Origin: Eutreptiella sp. 'Long Island Sound 2002'
Taxonomy: Eukaryota; Euglenozoa; Euglenophyceae; Eutreptiales; Eutreptiaceae
Assembly: GCA_964036045.1 (NCBI GenBank)
Contig: OZ038382.1
Location: forward strand, 126,914,556-126,978,555
DNA length: 64,000 bases
Direction: 5' to 3'
The notes beneath the pieces were generated by a model that was not told the DNA's origin, did not search any database, and saw nothing but the letters and a program-made list of their open reading frames with translations. The translations under genes and the position numbers were made by a program. Of the stretch, positions 1 through 10,921 are shown piece after piece; within the stretch, counting starts at the first letter, position 1; each line of letters starts with the position of its first letter.

Positions 1-1550
1 GCGTGGGGGAGCGCCCAACCCCGGACACTCCACACGCAAGCAAGAGGCGCCCTCCCCCGGGCGTCCTCGTGCCGCCTCCACAGCGCACAAAGCTAGCTCG
101 CAAGAGCGCGCGTTGTGGGGTTGGTGACGGGTCCCCACGCACACAGGCAGTGGGTAGCCGGCCCCTGGCCGGACGCCCCGAGCACGGGCGGTCAGGCGTG
201 GGAGAGCGCCCGATCCCGGACGCCCCACACGCAGGTAAGAAACGCCCCCCCCGGGCGCCCTCCTGCCGCCCCCACAGTGCGCAAAGTCAGCTCGCAAGAG
301 CGCGCGCTATGGAGTTGGTGACGGGTCCCCACGCCCACATCCCCTGCTCCGACAGCCAGTGGGTAGTGGGCCCAGCCGCACACCCCAAGGACGGGCGGTC
401 GGGCGTGGGAGAGCGCCCGACCCCGGATGCCCGAAGCCCAGGCAAGAGGCGTCCTGCCCCGGGCACGCTCGTGCCGCCCCCAGAGCGGGCAAAGTCAGCC
501 TGCAGGAGCGCGCGCTGTGGGGTGGGCAACGGGTCCCCACATCCAAGCCCCCCGCACCCACAGCCAGTGGGTGGCCGGCCCCGGCCGCACGACCCAAGGA
601 CGGGCGGTCGGGCGTGGGAGAGCACCCAACCCCGGACGCCCCAAACGCAGGCAAGAGGCGCCCCCCCCTGTCATCCTCTTGCCGCCGCCAAAGCGCGCAA
701 AGCCAGCTCGCAACAGCGCACGCTGTGAGGTTGGTGACGGGTCCCCACGCCCACATCCCCGGCACCCACAGCGAGTCGTTAGCGGGCATCGGCCGCACGC
801 CCCAAGCACGGGCGGTCGAGCGTGGGAGACCACCCAGCTCCGGACGCCCCACACGCAGGCAAGAGGCACCTCCCCCCGGGCGCCCAGAAGTGCGCCCCGT
901 GGGGTTGGTGACGGTTCCCTACGCCCACAACCCCCACACCCACAGCCAGTAGGTAGCAGGCCCTGGCCGCATGCCCCAAGTATGGGCGGTCGGGCAAGAG
1001 AGAGCGCCCAACCCCGGGCGCCCTACACCCAGGCAAGAGACGCCCCCCCCCTGGGCGCCCTCGTGCCGCCCCCACAGCGCGCAAAGCCAGCTCGCAAGAG
1101 CGCGGGCTTTGGGGTCGGTGACGGGTCGCCTCGCCCACCCCCCCGACACCCATAGCTAGTGGGTAACGGGCCCCGGCCGCACGCCCCAGCACGGGCGGTG
1201 GGGTGTGGGAGAGCTTGCAACCCCGGGCGCCCGACACGCAAGCAAGAGGCGCCCCCCGGGGGCGCCCTGGTGTCGCCCCCACAGCACGCAAAGCCAGTTG
1301 GCAAGAGCGCGCGGTGTGGGGTTGGTGACGGGTCCCCAGGCCGAGACCCCCCGCACCAACAGCCACTGAATAGCGGGCACCGGCCGCACGTCCCAGGACA
1401 GGCGGTCGGGCGTGGGAGAGCGCCCGACCCCGCACGCCCGAAACCCAGACGAGAGGCGCCCCCCCCCCCGGGCGCCCTCGTGCCGCCGCCAAAGCGCGCA
1501 AAGCCAGCTCACAAAAGCAGGCCTGCCCGCAGGGGGGCGAGCCCCAAGAG
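1..1550. repeat. GC-rich satellite, ~205-bp tandem unit
   Basis: A unit beginning near GCGTGGGAGAGCGCCC recurs at about 1, 196, 403, 612, 820, 994, 1203 and 1410, giving periods of 195, 207, 209, 208, 174, 209 and 207 bp. Each unit repeats the same order of blocks: a CCCCGGACGCCCC block, a GCAAGAGGCGCCC block, a GTGCCGCC..CAAAG block and a GGTTGGTGACGGGTCCCC block. Copies differ by substitutions and small indels, and the array runs off the left edge. Long open frames on both strands follow from the GC-rich periodic sequence and are not taken as genes. Confidence 0.93.
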
Positions 1551-2323
1551 GTAAATAGGCGGAGCACGGGACCGGGTCAGGAAACCCGGAGGAGCACGAA
1601 CCACCTGGAACGGCCCTACCGGCGCCCTGCACTGTATTGCGTGCGCCACACCGACCCCGGGGGGGGAGGAGGCGCGTAGGCCGCGGAAGCACGAGCGCAC
1701 ACACAGGCAACAGACACGCGGCGCGGACCCAAAGGGCAACTGGACCGAGCCCGCGGAACGCACAGACCGCGTGTAATGGCGTACCGGCAGGGGAAGGGAA
1801 GGGACACCCGGGCGGGACAACCCGCGACACGCACTGCGATGGACGCGAGGGCAGGGAGGAGCCCAAGGGGAGAAGCAAGAACCGGCAGTGGCTCCGACCC
1901 CCCAGACCTGCTGTGAGCGCCGCACACGAACGACCAGGGCACTGCACCCGCCAAGGCAGTAGTAGCACACAGTGCTACGCACCGGCCCCGCGGCTAGGCA
2001 GCCTCCGCGCCGGCCCATCGGGGTCCCACTGGCGACAAGCCAGTAGCACGGGCCCAGCGGCGCCGGCAGCCCGGGCGACCACGCATCAGGGGGGCGGAAT
2101 AGTGGGTAAGCGCCTGCAACCACGGTTGCTAAGTGACGCACTGACCGGGGAGTGGCGAAATGGGGAAGCGTGGGTGGGACAGGGCCCGAGCCCCCTGAAC
2201 CCGGGCGACTCCGCCACCAGGCAGGAGGTGTGTCATTAAGGGCCCCCAATTAGGTCCCGGTGGGGAGGATATCACCTGGCCCGACCAGGTGGCCCCCCGG
2301 GGCCAAAGAAGGTCTAGTACCCG
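1551..2323. other. GC-rich spacer, no gene recognised
   Basis: The sequence after the satellite stays GC-rich but is no longer periodic. Overlapping open frames exist on both strands, and none has a recognisable motif or a convincing start. Confidence 0.5.
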
Positions 2324-2351
2324 AAACCTCAAACCTCAAACCTCAAACCTC
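2324..2351. repeat. (AAACCTC)4 microsatellite
   Basis: Four perfect copies of AAACCTC mark the switch from the GC-rich left end to the lower-GC block on the right. It resembles a plant-type telomere repeat in length only; the motif is different. Confidence 0.9.
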
Positions 2352-5040
2352 AAGACTGAATATTCGGACCGAGCTTGTCGGGGGGAGAACATCAGCTACC
2401 ACTGGTGAGGGACATCAAGAAGCACTCAGACGGTGATGGCTCTTAGCAAGGTAAAATCAGCTTGCACGTGAGCCCCATCAGCAAGAGCCCCACTTCCAAG
2501 GCTTTTTGGACTTCTGAGGTGCCAAAATGCCCCCAAAAAGGCTCAAAGAAGGCTCATTTCAACCGTTTGTGCACCGCAAAAGGTTTAGGAAGAGGTTTGG
2601 AAAAATGCGTTTTTGACCCATTTTTGACCCATTTTTTGTCCCAAAACAGCCCATTTTCAAGCAACGTTGGTGTTTTGAAGGACCCAAATGGGCCACCACA
2701 AGCTCAAAACGGTCCAAAAACACTTGTTTTAGTGTCGCACGTGGTCTAGGATCATTTTTGAGAAAAGTCATCTTTTTGCCCATACTGGACCCTGTTGACC
2801 CATTTGGGCACCCACCTGTTCGGGCTTCAGCCGCAGCCTAGTGGGCCTAGGTATTGGGGTCTAGGCGTCCGTTTGGGCTATTTTGAGGGGTGGAAACCAC
2901 AAAATGTCAGTGATTGCGGGAGGACTAGGTGCCCACAGAATCACATTTTGAGCCATGTAGCCAAAGATATGGCCTATTCTTGGTTTGTGGCTGTCGTCAT
3001 TTGGGGCTTCTGGGGGCCTTTTTGAACCGTTCCCGGGAGATATCATGGAGTTGGAGGGCCACAGAGTACTCGTTGACACGGGGAAGTCAAGCGGCACATG
3101 AGTATGCCCACTGTTGTCCTTCTTTCGGCCGTTTTGAATGTGTTCAGGGGCTTTTTCGCCCGAAAATGGTTGTTTTTTGCCCCAAACTGCAGTTTTTGAA
3201 ACTCAGGTACGCGACTTGCCCCTCCTGTTCTCGGTAGCCACCGTTCCATTTCTTGCTCAAATTTTGTGTGATTGTACTCCACACCCAAAGCATCTAGCCA
3301 CAAACGTTTTGATCGAATCTCAAGCACCAGGACACAGTTCTGATCTTTTCGCAGTTCGCCTGTGCTGCTTGTTTGCTTCCTTCTTGCTTGCCTGCTTGCT
3401 TGCTAAACCTGGTAGGTCCCCCCTAGACACTAAAAAGGGTTATAAAACCAAGACTGGTTCCAGCAGCTCGGTGACCCCAACCCTAATGACACATTTGTGG
3501 GGGGCAAATTGGACTATCCATGTGATTGCAATGGTTGAAAGACATTGGATAATCATTTATGTGCACTAAATCGAAGAAATCGACATTTCATTGTATCCTA
3601 CATTGTTGCATGATGTGAGCATTTGTCACTTGAGAGGGACTTGGACAGAGCGGGGTGCTGTGATTGCCATCTGTCACAATTTTGCCCGAAAACCACCCCT
3701 AGCATTAAGGAAGTGTGAAGAGATCGCATTTTTGTCATCCCGTAGGGTCCCTCGGGCCATCCGCATCATCCCTTCACACTTAGGCTTTTTGTCCAGGATT
3801 CCTTGATTCTGTGGGGTAGTGCACAGGTGAGAAAGCTTGCCGGCTGAAATTGTCCAGGTTCACCGCAATGGCATTAATGATTTTTCAATGCTTCATACTC
3901 CTCCTGGCTTGTAGGACCTGCTAATTGTTTTCTTCCACGGCCTAGCCACGCGTTAGCGGGAAAAAAATGAATATTATTCCATTGCACCGCAGATTAGCAG
4001 ATATTTTGAGGCAATTTGTCTTCTAAATTGTTTTTGCCTGAATCGCCTCCACTATGCCCCCATAGGTTTCTATGCTTTCCTCCTAGGAATACTACAAACG
4101 CGGCATAGCGCAAAGCACACATGACGAAAGCACAAACCATTGATGTGGAACCCATTACCCATAACCGCGGGCAATGTTGCCATTGTAATTTGTGTCTCGA
4201 AATCTTAGGCATGTTCAAACTGATCGATCAAATACTGAGGCAACAATGCACGGGGCTCTCAAGTGTCGTCCTCAGGCCCATATCCCTGCCACCTAACCAG
4301 AAGCTTTGTCTTCTCCTTGGCTATGATTTTTACTGCTACATGCGGCTCATTCATGTCATTACTAGTAAGGTCAATTAGGATTCATACAGCAAAATGTTGA
4401 AACGCTGGAGGTTTGACGGATGGATGTTAAAAAACCTGAAAAATCATTCACATTGATGCAAAAAACGCATTCATACCTGCCAAAAAAACCTCAATGAGTG
4501 TTGCCCAAAGAACCCAAATCTCAGCGAAAAGCCGCAGTTTGCAGTGACAAATTGTCGCAGAACTGGGCCATCTTTCTACTGTGTTCAGACTGGTCGTCGT
4601 GTAAAGACGGGGGCCTGGCGGCGGCGCGCGTGTGCGCATTGCAGAAAACAATTTATGCTACAAGGGGGGATTTTTTCTTATGATTGCACAGATGGATGCG
4701 CATTTTTGAGGCGCATCGAGCGATGTGCAGTATGGTTGCATTTTCGCCGATTCTGGCTGTCCAGTTGGTGACGCGGGCGCTGATAGCCTGTAACTACTGC
4801 CAGACCCACCTGTTAACGCTATCTGTCGATGTTATCGGGGGCGCCAGCGCAAGCACTGCACGGCACAACAATTGTATCAGTTAATTTCTGCAAATCCCCT
4901 GAAGTTTCCACCACGAACCAGTATTGGCTTGGAACAAACTTCCTGCCGGCATTGCATCACTGGTGCAATACCCCCCTGTCCGGTGCACCCATTTCTCTTC
5001 GCAGGTACTCATGTCTGCAAGCCGCTTAACTCCCTTCGAT
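2352..5040. other. Lower-GC region without recognisable gene
   Basis: About 2.7 kb of mixed-composition DNA with only short open frames. There are runs of CCAAAA and TTTTG words near 2500-2760 and CTTGCTTGC words near 3380. I found no RNA gene, transposon terminus or conserved protein motif. It may be decayed transposon or intergenic DNA. Confidence 0.4.
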
Positions 5041-5053
5041 TGTAGCCCCTACA

Positions 5054-5887
5054 GTGAAATGGAGTGTCTGTGGCATCCCACAGACGTTTCCTGGGTCGCC
5101 GTCCCCGGCACCCCAGTCGCCATCCCCGGCCTTTCTAGCAAGGTTGCCATCGCCAGCAGCATCCTCGGCGGATGTTCTTGTGGTGGCTGATAGCCCTTCG
5201 CGACAGCGGGCGCCCTCACCGGTGCCTTCTGTGGAGGAGAGCTTGAGGCCCTCCAAGGATACCAACGGGAACTTGCGCAGCTTGCTGCAGTCTCTGCGCA
5301 ACCGTACCCGGGCATTACGTGCCACAGCTCCGCCGGCTGTCTCCCCTGCGGCACCACCGAACCCTTTAGAGGGTGACCCCTGGGCACCTCTTCGAGACTG
5401 GGCAGCACTTCCCCGCAACCCCGATACCTTTGACCGCGAAGTATTGGAAAGGGCTCGTGCATACCGCGAAGCCCTTCGTGCAGCCCAAGCCCAAGCCCGA
5501 CCACCTCCTCCCGGGCGACGCCACACAAAGGCTGAACCTCGAGGACCCCGAGGCTCAAACGCAATTCAGATGGTTTGCAAGCTCATGAAACCATACCCTC
5601 AACGTAGGGTACGCTAACCTTTAACCAAAAAAAAAGAGGTTGTACTTCGTGTACTTCATTTTTGTTCTCTCCTTCAGGAACAAGAACGGCTTTTCCCAAC
5701 ATGTCCCTCAGGAAACTGCACCACGGGGTTGGAAGATGCGAGGGCAAACTTGGCCATGGCCGTGCGCGGCTGCGTCCAAGATGGAGCACGTGCGCTGCTG
5801 CAGCAACAAGCGCGGATGAAGAAGCATCCAGAGCGGCAAGCACGCAAGCAAATGGAGAGGGAAAGGAAGAAACTACACGAGCGTTGA
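5054..5887 (+). CDS. Candidate two-exon hypothetical gene
   Basis: An open frame from 5054 to 5617 encodes a Pro/Ser/Ala-rich protein ending in an Arg/Ala-rich helical stretch. At 5658-5677 there is a textbook-like intron end (pyrimidine-rich tract, then TTCAG), with a possible branch point GCTAAC near 5605. The sequence after the AG, 5678-5887, reads as a Gln/Glu/Arg/Lys-rich helical segment of 69 codons before a TGA. The donor site is uncertain. I do not recognise the protein. Its position upstream of Josephin-like and Helitron-like remnants suggests it could be an accessory gene of the same element, but that is a guess. Confidence 0.3.
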
Positions 5888-6147
5888 AGAAAGGCGGCAG
5901 CAAAGAAATGAGAAGTCCTCCCGAGTAGCTGCAAACGATGTTTTTCAACACCACCAGCGAAACACAAACCAATGATTTTCCCACATCTTCTGCTCTCTGG
6001 GGAAGATATGAAGGATTCAGAATCTGATTCACCAGCCATCCATCAACTGCATGGCTTGCACGTCTTGTATGGGGATGACGACAGGCATAGAAGTTGCATT
6101 GTGAAGAACACAATTCGTGTCTATCTAGTTTCCTTTTTGTTCTTCAG

Positions 6148-6589
6148 ATCAATGTCATTGCGATGTCCAGCGAAGAACCAGAAAGTGGCACACCGTTGGC
6201 TACAAACCATGGACCAAATGCGTGCGAAGAGTCATGAAGAAGGAGAGGTTTCGGGAACCTGCACTCTTTGCAACCAAGGCATCACGGTGCGGAGATCTAA
6301 GAAGCTGAATTATTCCCGTCGTCGGATGTATGAATCGTGTGCAGACAAGGAGCATGATTTGTTTGTATGGTTGGAGCCTCCGAGTCATCTACCACGCCAG
6401 TGGGAAAAGTGTGCATGTGCTGATGCAATGGAGTGTCGTGAAGAAAATCACCAGCCTTTATTCAAATGTTGGCAGAGAAATGGATGTGGTGACGTCCAGG
6501 AAGTTCCTCATCAACACATTGTCGATCACTCTGAGTGTGTCTTGTGCAAGCTGACGAAGCCAACGACAAACTCATCCATTAGGCTGTAA
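6148..6589 (+). CDS. Candidate Cys-rich exon, unknown function
   Basis: A strong acceptor-like signal (TTTCCTTTTTGTTCTTCAG, ending at 6147) precedes an open frame ending in TAA at 6589. The product is about 146 residues and rich in Cys and His, with CTLC, CACADAMEC and CVLC clusters and HQH. That could be a small metal-binding domain. No family is recognised. A second frame (6330-6554) is also open here, so frame assignment is not secure. Confidence 0.27.
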
Positions 6590-6621
6590 GATGTGACCGA
6601 CACGAGTTCCCAAGCCCCCGC

Positions 6622-7032
6622 ATGATCAACACCAAGACACGGTCCTATGGTGGCTTTGTTCATTCTCCTCACTGTGGTCGGCGTTTGTGGGAAGATTCGG
6701 TGGATGTTGGTGAGACGTCTCAAACAAGCACTGGTGGACTTCTTCTGATCACTTTGTGCCAAGGTACCAGGGCGTGTGGTTTCATTACGTGCAACAAAGT
6801 CAAGGCCAAGTGGACGTCTGGTGCCATTGTTCTTGGAAGCATTCCAACCTTTGAACGTTTGGATGGTAAGGGCTCTTTGGAAGTAGATGACTTTGGTGTC
6901 CGATCTGGGAAGTGTCGCACAATTCGATTAGCACGAGAAATCGATGTGCCCAAGACTACTAAATCCGCGTTTCACGATCATTGTGTAGAATATTATTTGC
7001 CGTTTCTAACCGAGAGCGAAGTGGAACTTTGA
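6622..7032 (+). CDS. Hypothetical ORF, 136 aa
   Basis: An open frame with balanced composition and an acidic end, following the Cys-rich exon after a short gap. It contains a central stretch rich in Gly, Val and Thr and no motif I recognise. It may be part of the same decayed multi-exon unit, because further acceptor-like signals follow (CTCTTTTGTTCAG ending near 7382 and TTTGTTTGCAG ending at 7797). It could also be chance. Confidence 0.2.
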   Translation: MINTKTRSYGGFVHSPHCGRRLWEDSVDVGETSQTSTGGLLLITLCQGTRACGFITCNKVKAKWTSGAIVLGSIPTFERLDGKGSLEVDDFGVRSGKCRTIRLAREIDVPKTTKSAFHDHCVEYYLPFLTESEVEL

Positions 7033-7797
7033 CATCGGCCACTTTGATTTACATACATATTGTTTTATGGATTGTTGATTTGTTGCTCCTTGCTTTTCAT
7101 TGCTTTGTTTAATCTGAAAGGTATGGGATTGGACCATGTTTACCGATGTGCAAGCATTGCTATGGTGCTTGGTGCTATGTATGGCATGGGAGACCGCAAG
7201 TGTCACACCATGATCACCATTCTGTGATGATGGTGATGCATGCCATGTGGAAGAAGTATTTCCGTTATATCATGGTGTTTTTCAACACCTCTCCGCTGTT
7301 GCGGATACTCTTTGTACGCACTAATTGCACCTTTTGCACATTTGTTGTTCCTATTGATGTAATAAACCCGCTCTTTTGTTCAGGAAAGTACCACACAATG
7401 TCAACCACACTTCAGTGCTATATGCTTGGCACACAGCGCAATCTACCCTCTGAGCTCATTCAAACTTGTTATCCGCGTGTTCAACGGGTGCATGGATGAG
7501 TATGGCATTGGGACGGGATGTCCAGTTGTCTAAACTGCGGATTTATACCGATCTGGGCACCCACCAGCACAATTACTCAGGTTATGACGTCATGGAATCC
7601 ATGGCAACAAAGCTTGCACAGGCGCCTTGCATGTTGCAGGGATTGCGTACAGGAGTATGACAACCACAAGGAAGGATGAAACCAACCTTTGACGGTGGTT
7701 TTCAACCCCACCACCAACAAGTGGAATTATTTGATGCGCCTTGGTTGTGCATTTTGCAGTCTTTGAGGCCATTCAAAGTGCATTTGTTTGTTTGCAG

Positions 7798-8294
7798 ATA
7801 CCAACTGAATCGCCCATTTAATTGGGAACTTCAAGAACGCTTAGAATGTGGCAGGCATGCTATCAATTGCCTTTCTGGAGGGCCTGTCATTACACATTCC
7901 CCCATGCGAGATGTCAATGACCACATGATCGTGGAGAATCCTGCGCTTGGATTATCCAGCTACATGGGTCGTGATGGGAATTACGACCTTACATTGTTAC
8001 AACATGTTTTGTCGCTACTGACGGGTGTACAAGACTTCCAACCCGAATTTCGTACATTTTCGCATGTTCTTTGGACTACAATGTCACCAAATCCACCTTG
8101 GGCTATTGTTGTGAACGTGCAGCGGCCATGTGCGCAGTGCTGTACAATATGTTACGGTGCACAAACGGGCATGTCATGGAACCTTGATTCCTTACACCTA
8201 CCATTTGCAATGAACATTGCAACTCCACACACATTTTGTCTATTCATCTGGCCAAGGGATGCAAGGTTTTAACACGTTGGAGCAAGTGTGCAAG
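7798..8294 (+). pseudogene. Josephin-like cysteine peptidase remnant
   Basis: A splice-acceptor-like TTTGTTTGCAG (to 7797) precedes a frame containing ELQERLECGRHAIN. This matches the Josephin catalytic-Cys signature (E-x-Q-x-x-x-x-C-x-x-H-x-x-N), with the Cys codon at 7847. About 45 residues on is GNYDLTLLQ, like the GNYDVNV block of small Josephin deubiquitinases. Near 8177 is WNLDSL, matching the block that follows the catalytic His. The expected His-Trp is not intact: that stretch reads QRPCAQ, and a one-base shift would give a His. The open frame ends at 8272, but another frame stays open to a GTATGT donor at 8295, so the gene looks frameshifted. Josephins normally remove ubiquitin. Assignment is from motifs only. 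Confidence 0.5.
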
Positions 8295-8376
8295 GTATGT
8301 TACGTATGCATCGTAGCACTTGGTGATACAAACGTTAAGCGGAAATGAGAATGGTACAACGTTTGCTTTTTTGTAG
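8295..8376 (+). other. Candidate 82-nt GT-AG intron
   Basis: The donor CAAG|GTATGTTA at 8295 pairs with the acceptor TTTGCTTTTTTGTAG ending at 8376. It separates the Josephin-like segment from the segment leading into the Helitron replicase. If real, the two belong to one transcript. Confidence 0.4.
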
Positions 8377-8576
8377 GTTCCGGGGTCGTTCATATGGTTT
8401 CTCCAACTACATTCCGACAACGGTTGCGGCGACAGACCCATGTGAAGGAGAATGTCAATGCCAGGCGTCGTTTGGTATATGCAACACAAGACCACCATGC
8501 CAACAACGCCATGCGCTGTTGGGTGTACGCAAGTGGTGACCAAGACGCCAAAAACGCCAATCGCCAGATTGTGCAA

Positions 8577-10736
8577 TCACAACAGAAAGCACAAAGGCTA
8601 CGCACTGGCAACTGCATATTTCGAACCTTTGCGTATGAAAGCCCCGGTCATGTCCCCCCGAGTTACATTGGGAAGTGTGATTTAGAATGTCAACATTGTG
8701 GAGCCCTACGATGGTCAACCTCTGCTATGATGGAGCCCGCTGGTATTTGTTGTCGCAAAGGCTAAATTTGGTTGCCGCTCTTGCAACCTCCTCCACAATC
8801 ACCTCTCCAATAGCTTGACCCCCAAACACCAACTTCCAAAACATTTTGTGGACTTCTGCGGCTTTACAATACAGCCGTGACCATGGCATCTTCCTGAGTG
8901 AAAGTGGACTCATTCGCCAAAGGACCTCAGCAATTTCAAATTCATGGCAGGATCCATCATTATATTGCAGCTCTTTTACCGTTGCAAGGTCATTCGCTAT
9001 CATTTGCTCAAGTTTTCATCTTGGATAATGACATACAAATGAGTGTCGGTCTTGAAAACCATTTCACAAAAGAGCTTGATCACTAACTTTTACGGGGATT
9101 ACAAGATATGTTAATGGTACACAATCGTTATGTGCAAGCATTTCGAGAAGCGGCCTCATGCAGTGGCCCAAATGTAAATGTTTGCTTGCATGCGAGCCCA
9201 AAGTTGGACATGAGACGGTACAACATACCAAGATTTTCCGAAGTGGCTGCATTCATACCTGAAGATGATGAACCTTCCGCAGCACCAAGAGATGTCATTG
9301 TTTGCCGTCGAGATGGAAGAGTTCAAAGAATCCACGAGTTTCATGCGGCATATAATCCCCTACCCTTTTTTATGATATTTCCAAGGGGAGAACGAGGATG
9401 GACCTATACTATTCCTGTTGGTTTTGATGCTCCTCGCAAACAATGTTCTGCACAAGTGGAAGATGTTCGCCCACACCAACCGTGTAAAGGACGTACGCTG
9501 ATTTCTCCAAAGGACTTTGCTGCCTTTTACCTCATGACACGCAAAGATAACTTTAACCATCTACAAAGATGTCAAAGGCTTTATGAAGAGTATATTGTTG
9601 ATCAATATACCAAAGTTGAGTCGCATCGTCTTGGCTATGTGCGCACAAATCAGGACAAATAAAGGTCTCAATCTTTACGTGGTCTCCAAGACGCTGTTCA
9701 AGGAGGTGATTTGGACCCAAACCAAATTGGACAGCGGGTCATTTTACCAGCAAGTTTTTCTGGTGGTCCAAGGGACATGATGCAAAAGTATCGCGATGGT
9801 ATGGCGATTATACGCAAGCGTGGTAAAGCGGATGCATTCATTACAATGACAGCCAACCCTAGGTGGAAAGAAGTACATGATGCATTGCTCCCGGGACAAA
9901 CCGCTGCTGACTGTTCAGACATTGTCACAAGGGTCTTTAACGTGAAGCTCAAGCAGCGTATGCAAGATTTGAGAACCGAAGGCGTTTTAGGTCGTATTGT
10001 GGGGTACATGTGCGTCATTGAGTTCCAAAAGCGTGGACTAACTCATGCCCAAATTCTCATAATCTTTGCCGACCATGACAAATTGAAAACCCCGGATGAT
10101 TATGATGATCTCATATGCGCCGAAATACCCAATCTGCAAAAGGACCCTGATTTGTACGAGATTATATTGAACTGTAACATGAATGGGCCCTGTGGGTCAT
10201 TGAACCCGAATTGTCCTTCTATGCATGAAGGAGGTTGCAAAAATAAATATCCAAAAGAATTCAGGGAGGAAACAATGGACAACAAATATGGATATATTGT
10301 ATTGCGGACGCAACAATGGTTGCACGGTACGTACCCGTTCTCGAATCATTTTGGGCAATGGATGGCTTGTACCATACAACCGTGCTTTGTCACTGCGCTA
10401 CAAATGCCATATCGGTGTGGAATTTTGCGCTTCCGTGCTGAAGCCGGTTCGGATACCAATTGTCTGCACTGTTCTAATTTTGATCCATTTCCGCAATTTC
10501 AGCGATTTTGCTTACAAATTCAGGAAAATTCCGAAATTATATTAGTTAACAACCACAGGATGGAGGATTTAACATTTTTTGTTTGGACCAGCACACCGGC
10601 TGTCCCCCTTGGGTGCATCATTGCACTTGGGAACGAATCGATGTACGTTAATGGGTGCATCTGCTTCGGCCACGAGTCCCTTGAAGCTGGAGAAGCCCTA
10701 GTCGAAGTGAAGTGGAAGTGGATGTGGCTGAGGTAG
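8577..10736 (+). pseudogene. Helitron replicase (HUH/Rep) remnant
   Basis: One frame, broken by stops at 8763, 8817, 8889, 9084 and 9660, follows the Helitron N-terminal region. It has a CQHCGALRW / CCRKG zinc-binding-like block (~8690-8762), the RLYNTAVTMAS block (~8858), NRYVQAFREA (~9122) and the Helitron-like-N core from ~9740 (PASFSGGPRDMMQKYRDGMAI, then ITMTANPRW). The HUH site reads LTHAQIL, with CAA at 10050 where the second His should be. A CK-x2-YPKEF block follows at ~10235. The conserved GWLVPYN..L block then appears in another frame (~10360), which shows a frameshift. No helicase domain follows. This was a rolling-circle transposition protein and is now non-functional. Confidence 0.82.
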
Positions 10737-10921
10737 GCGCACCGAAAGGGAAGAAAGTAACTCAGTCGTTGTTCCGCGAGCCAAAGCAATTCCTCATTCC
10801 TTGGCTTATCATTTGTTGGCTTTGCATGTGTCATGACAACTTGATCTTGTATGGAATCAAAGAGGGTCCATCTTTGCTGATTGCGCGTGTTGAACATGTA
10901 GTGTACACGTACAATGGGTGA

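Noticed and set aside
1-1500. Long open frames on both strands in the satellite
   Set aside because: They follow the tandem DNA period and GC content, exist in several frames at once, and show no protein motif.
2324-2351. Telomere-like repeat
   Set aside because: The unit is AAACCTC, not AAACCCT, it has only four copies, and it lies between non-telomeric sequences.
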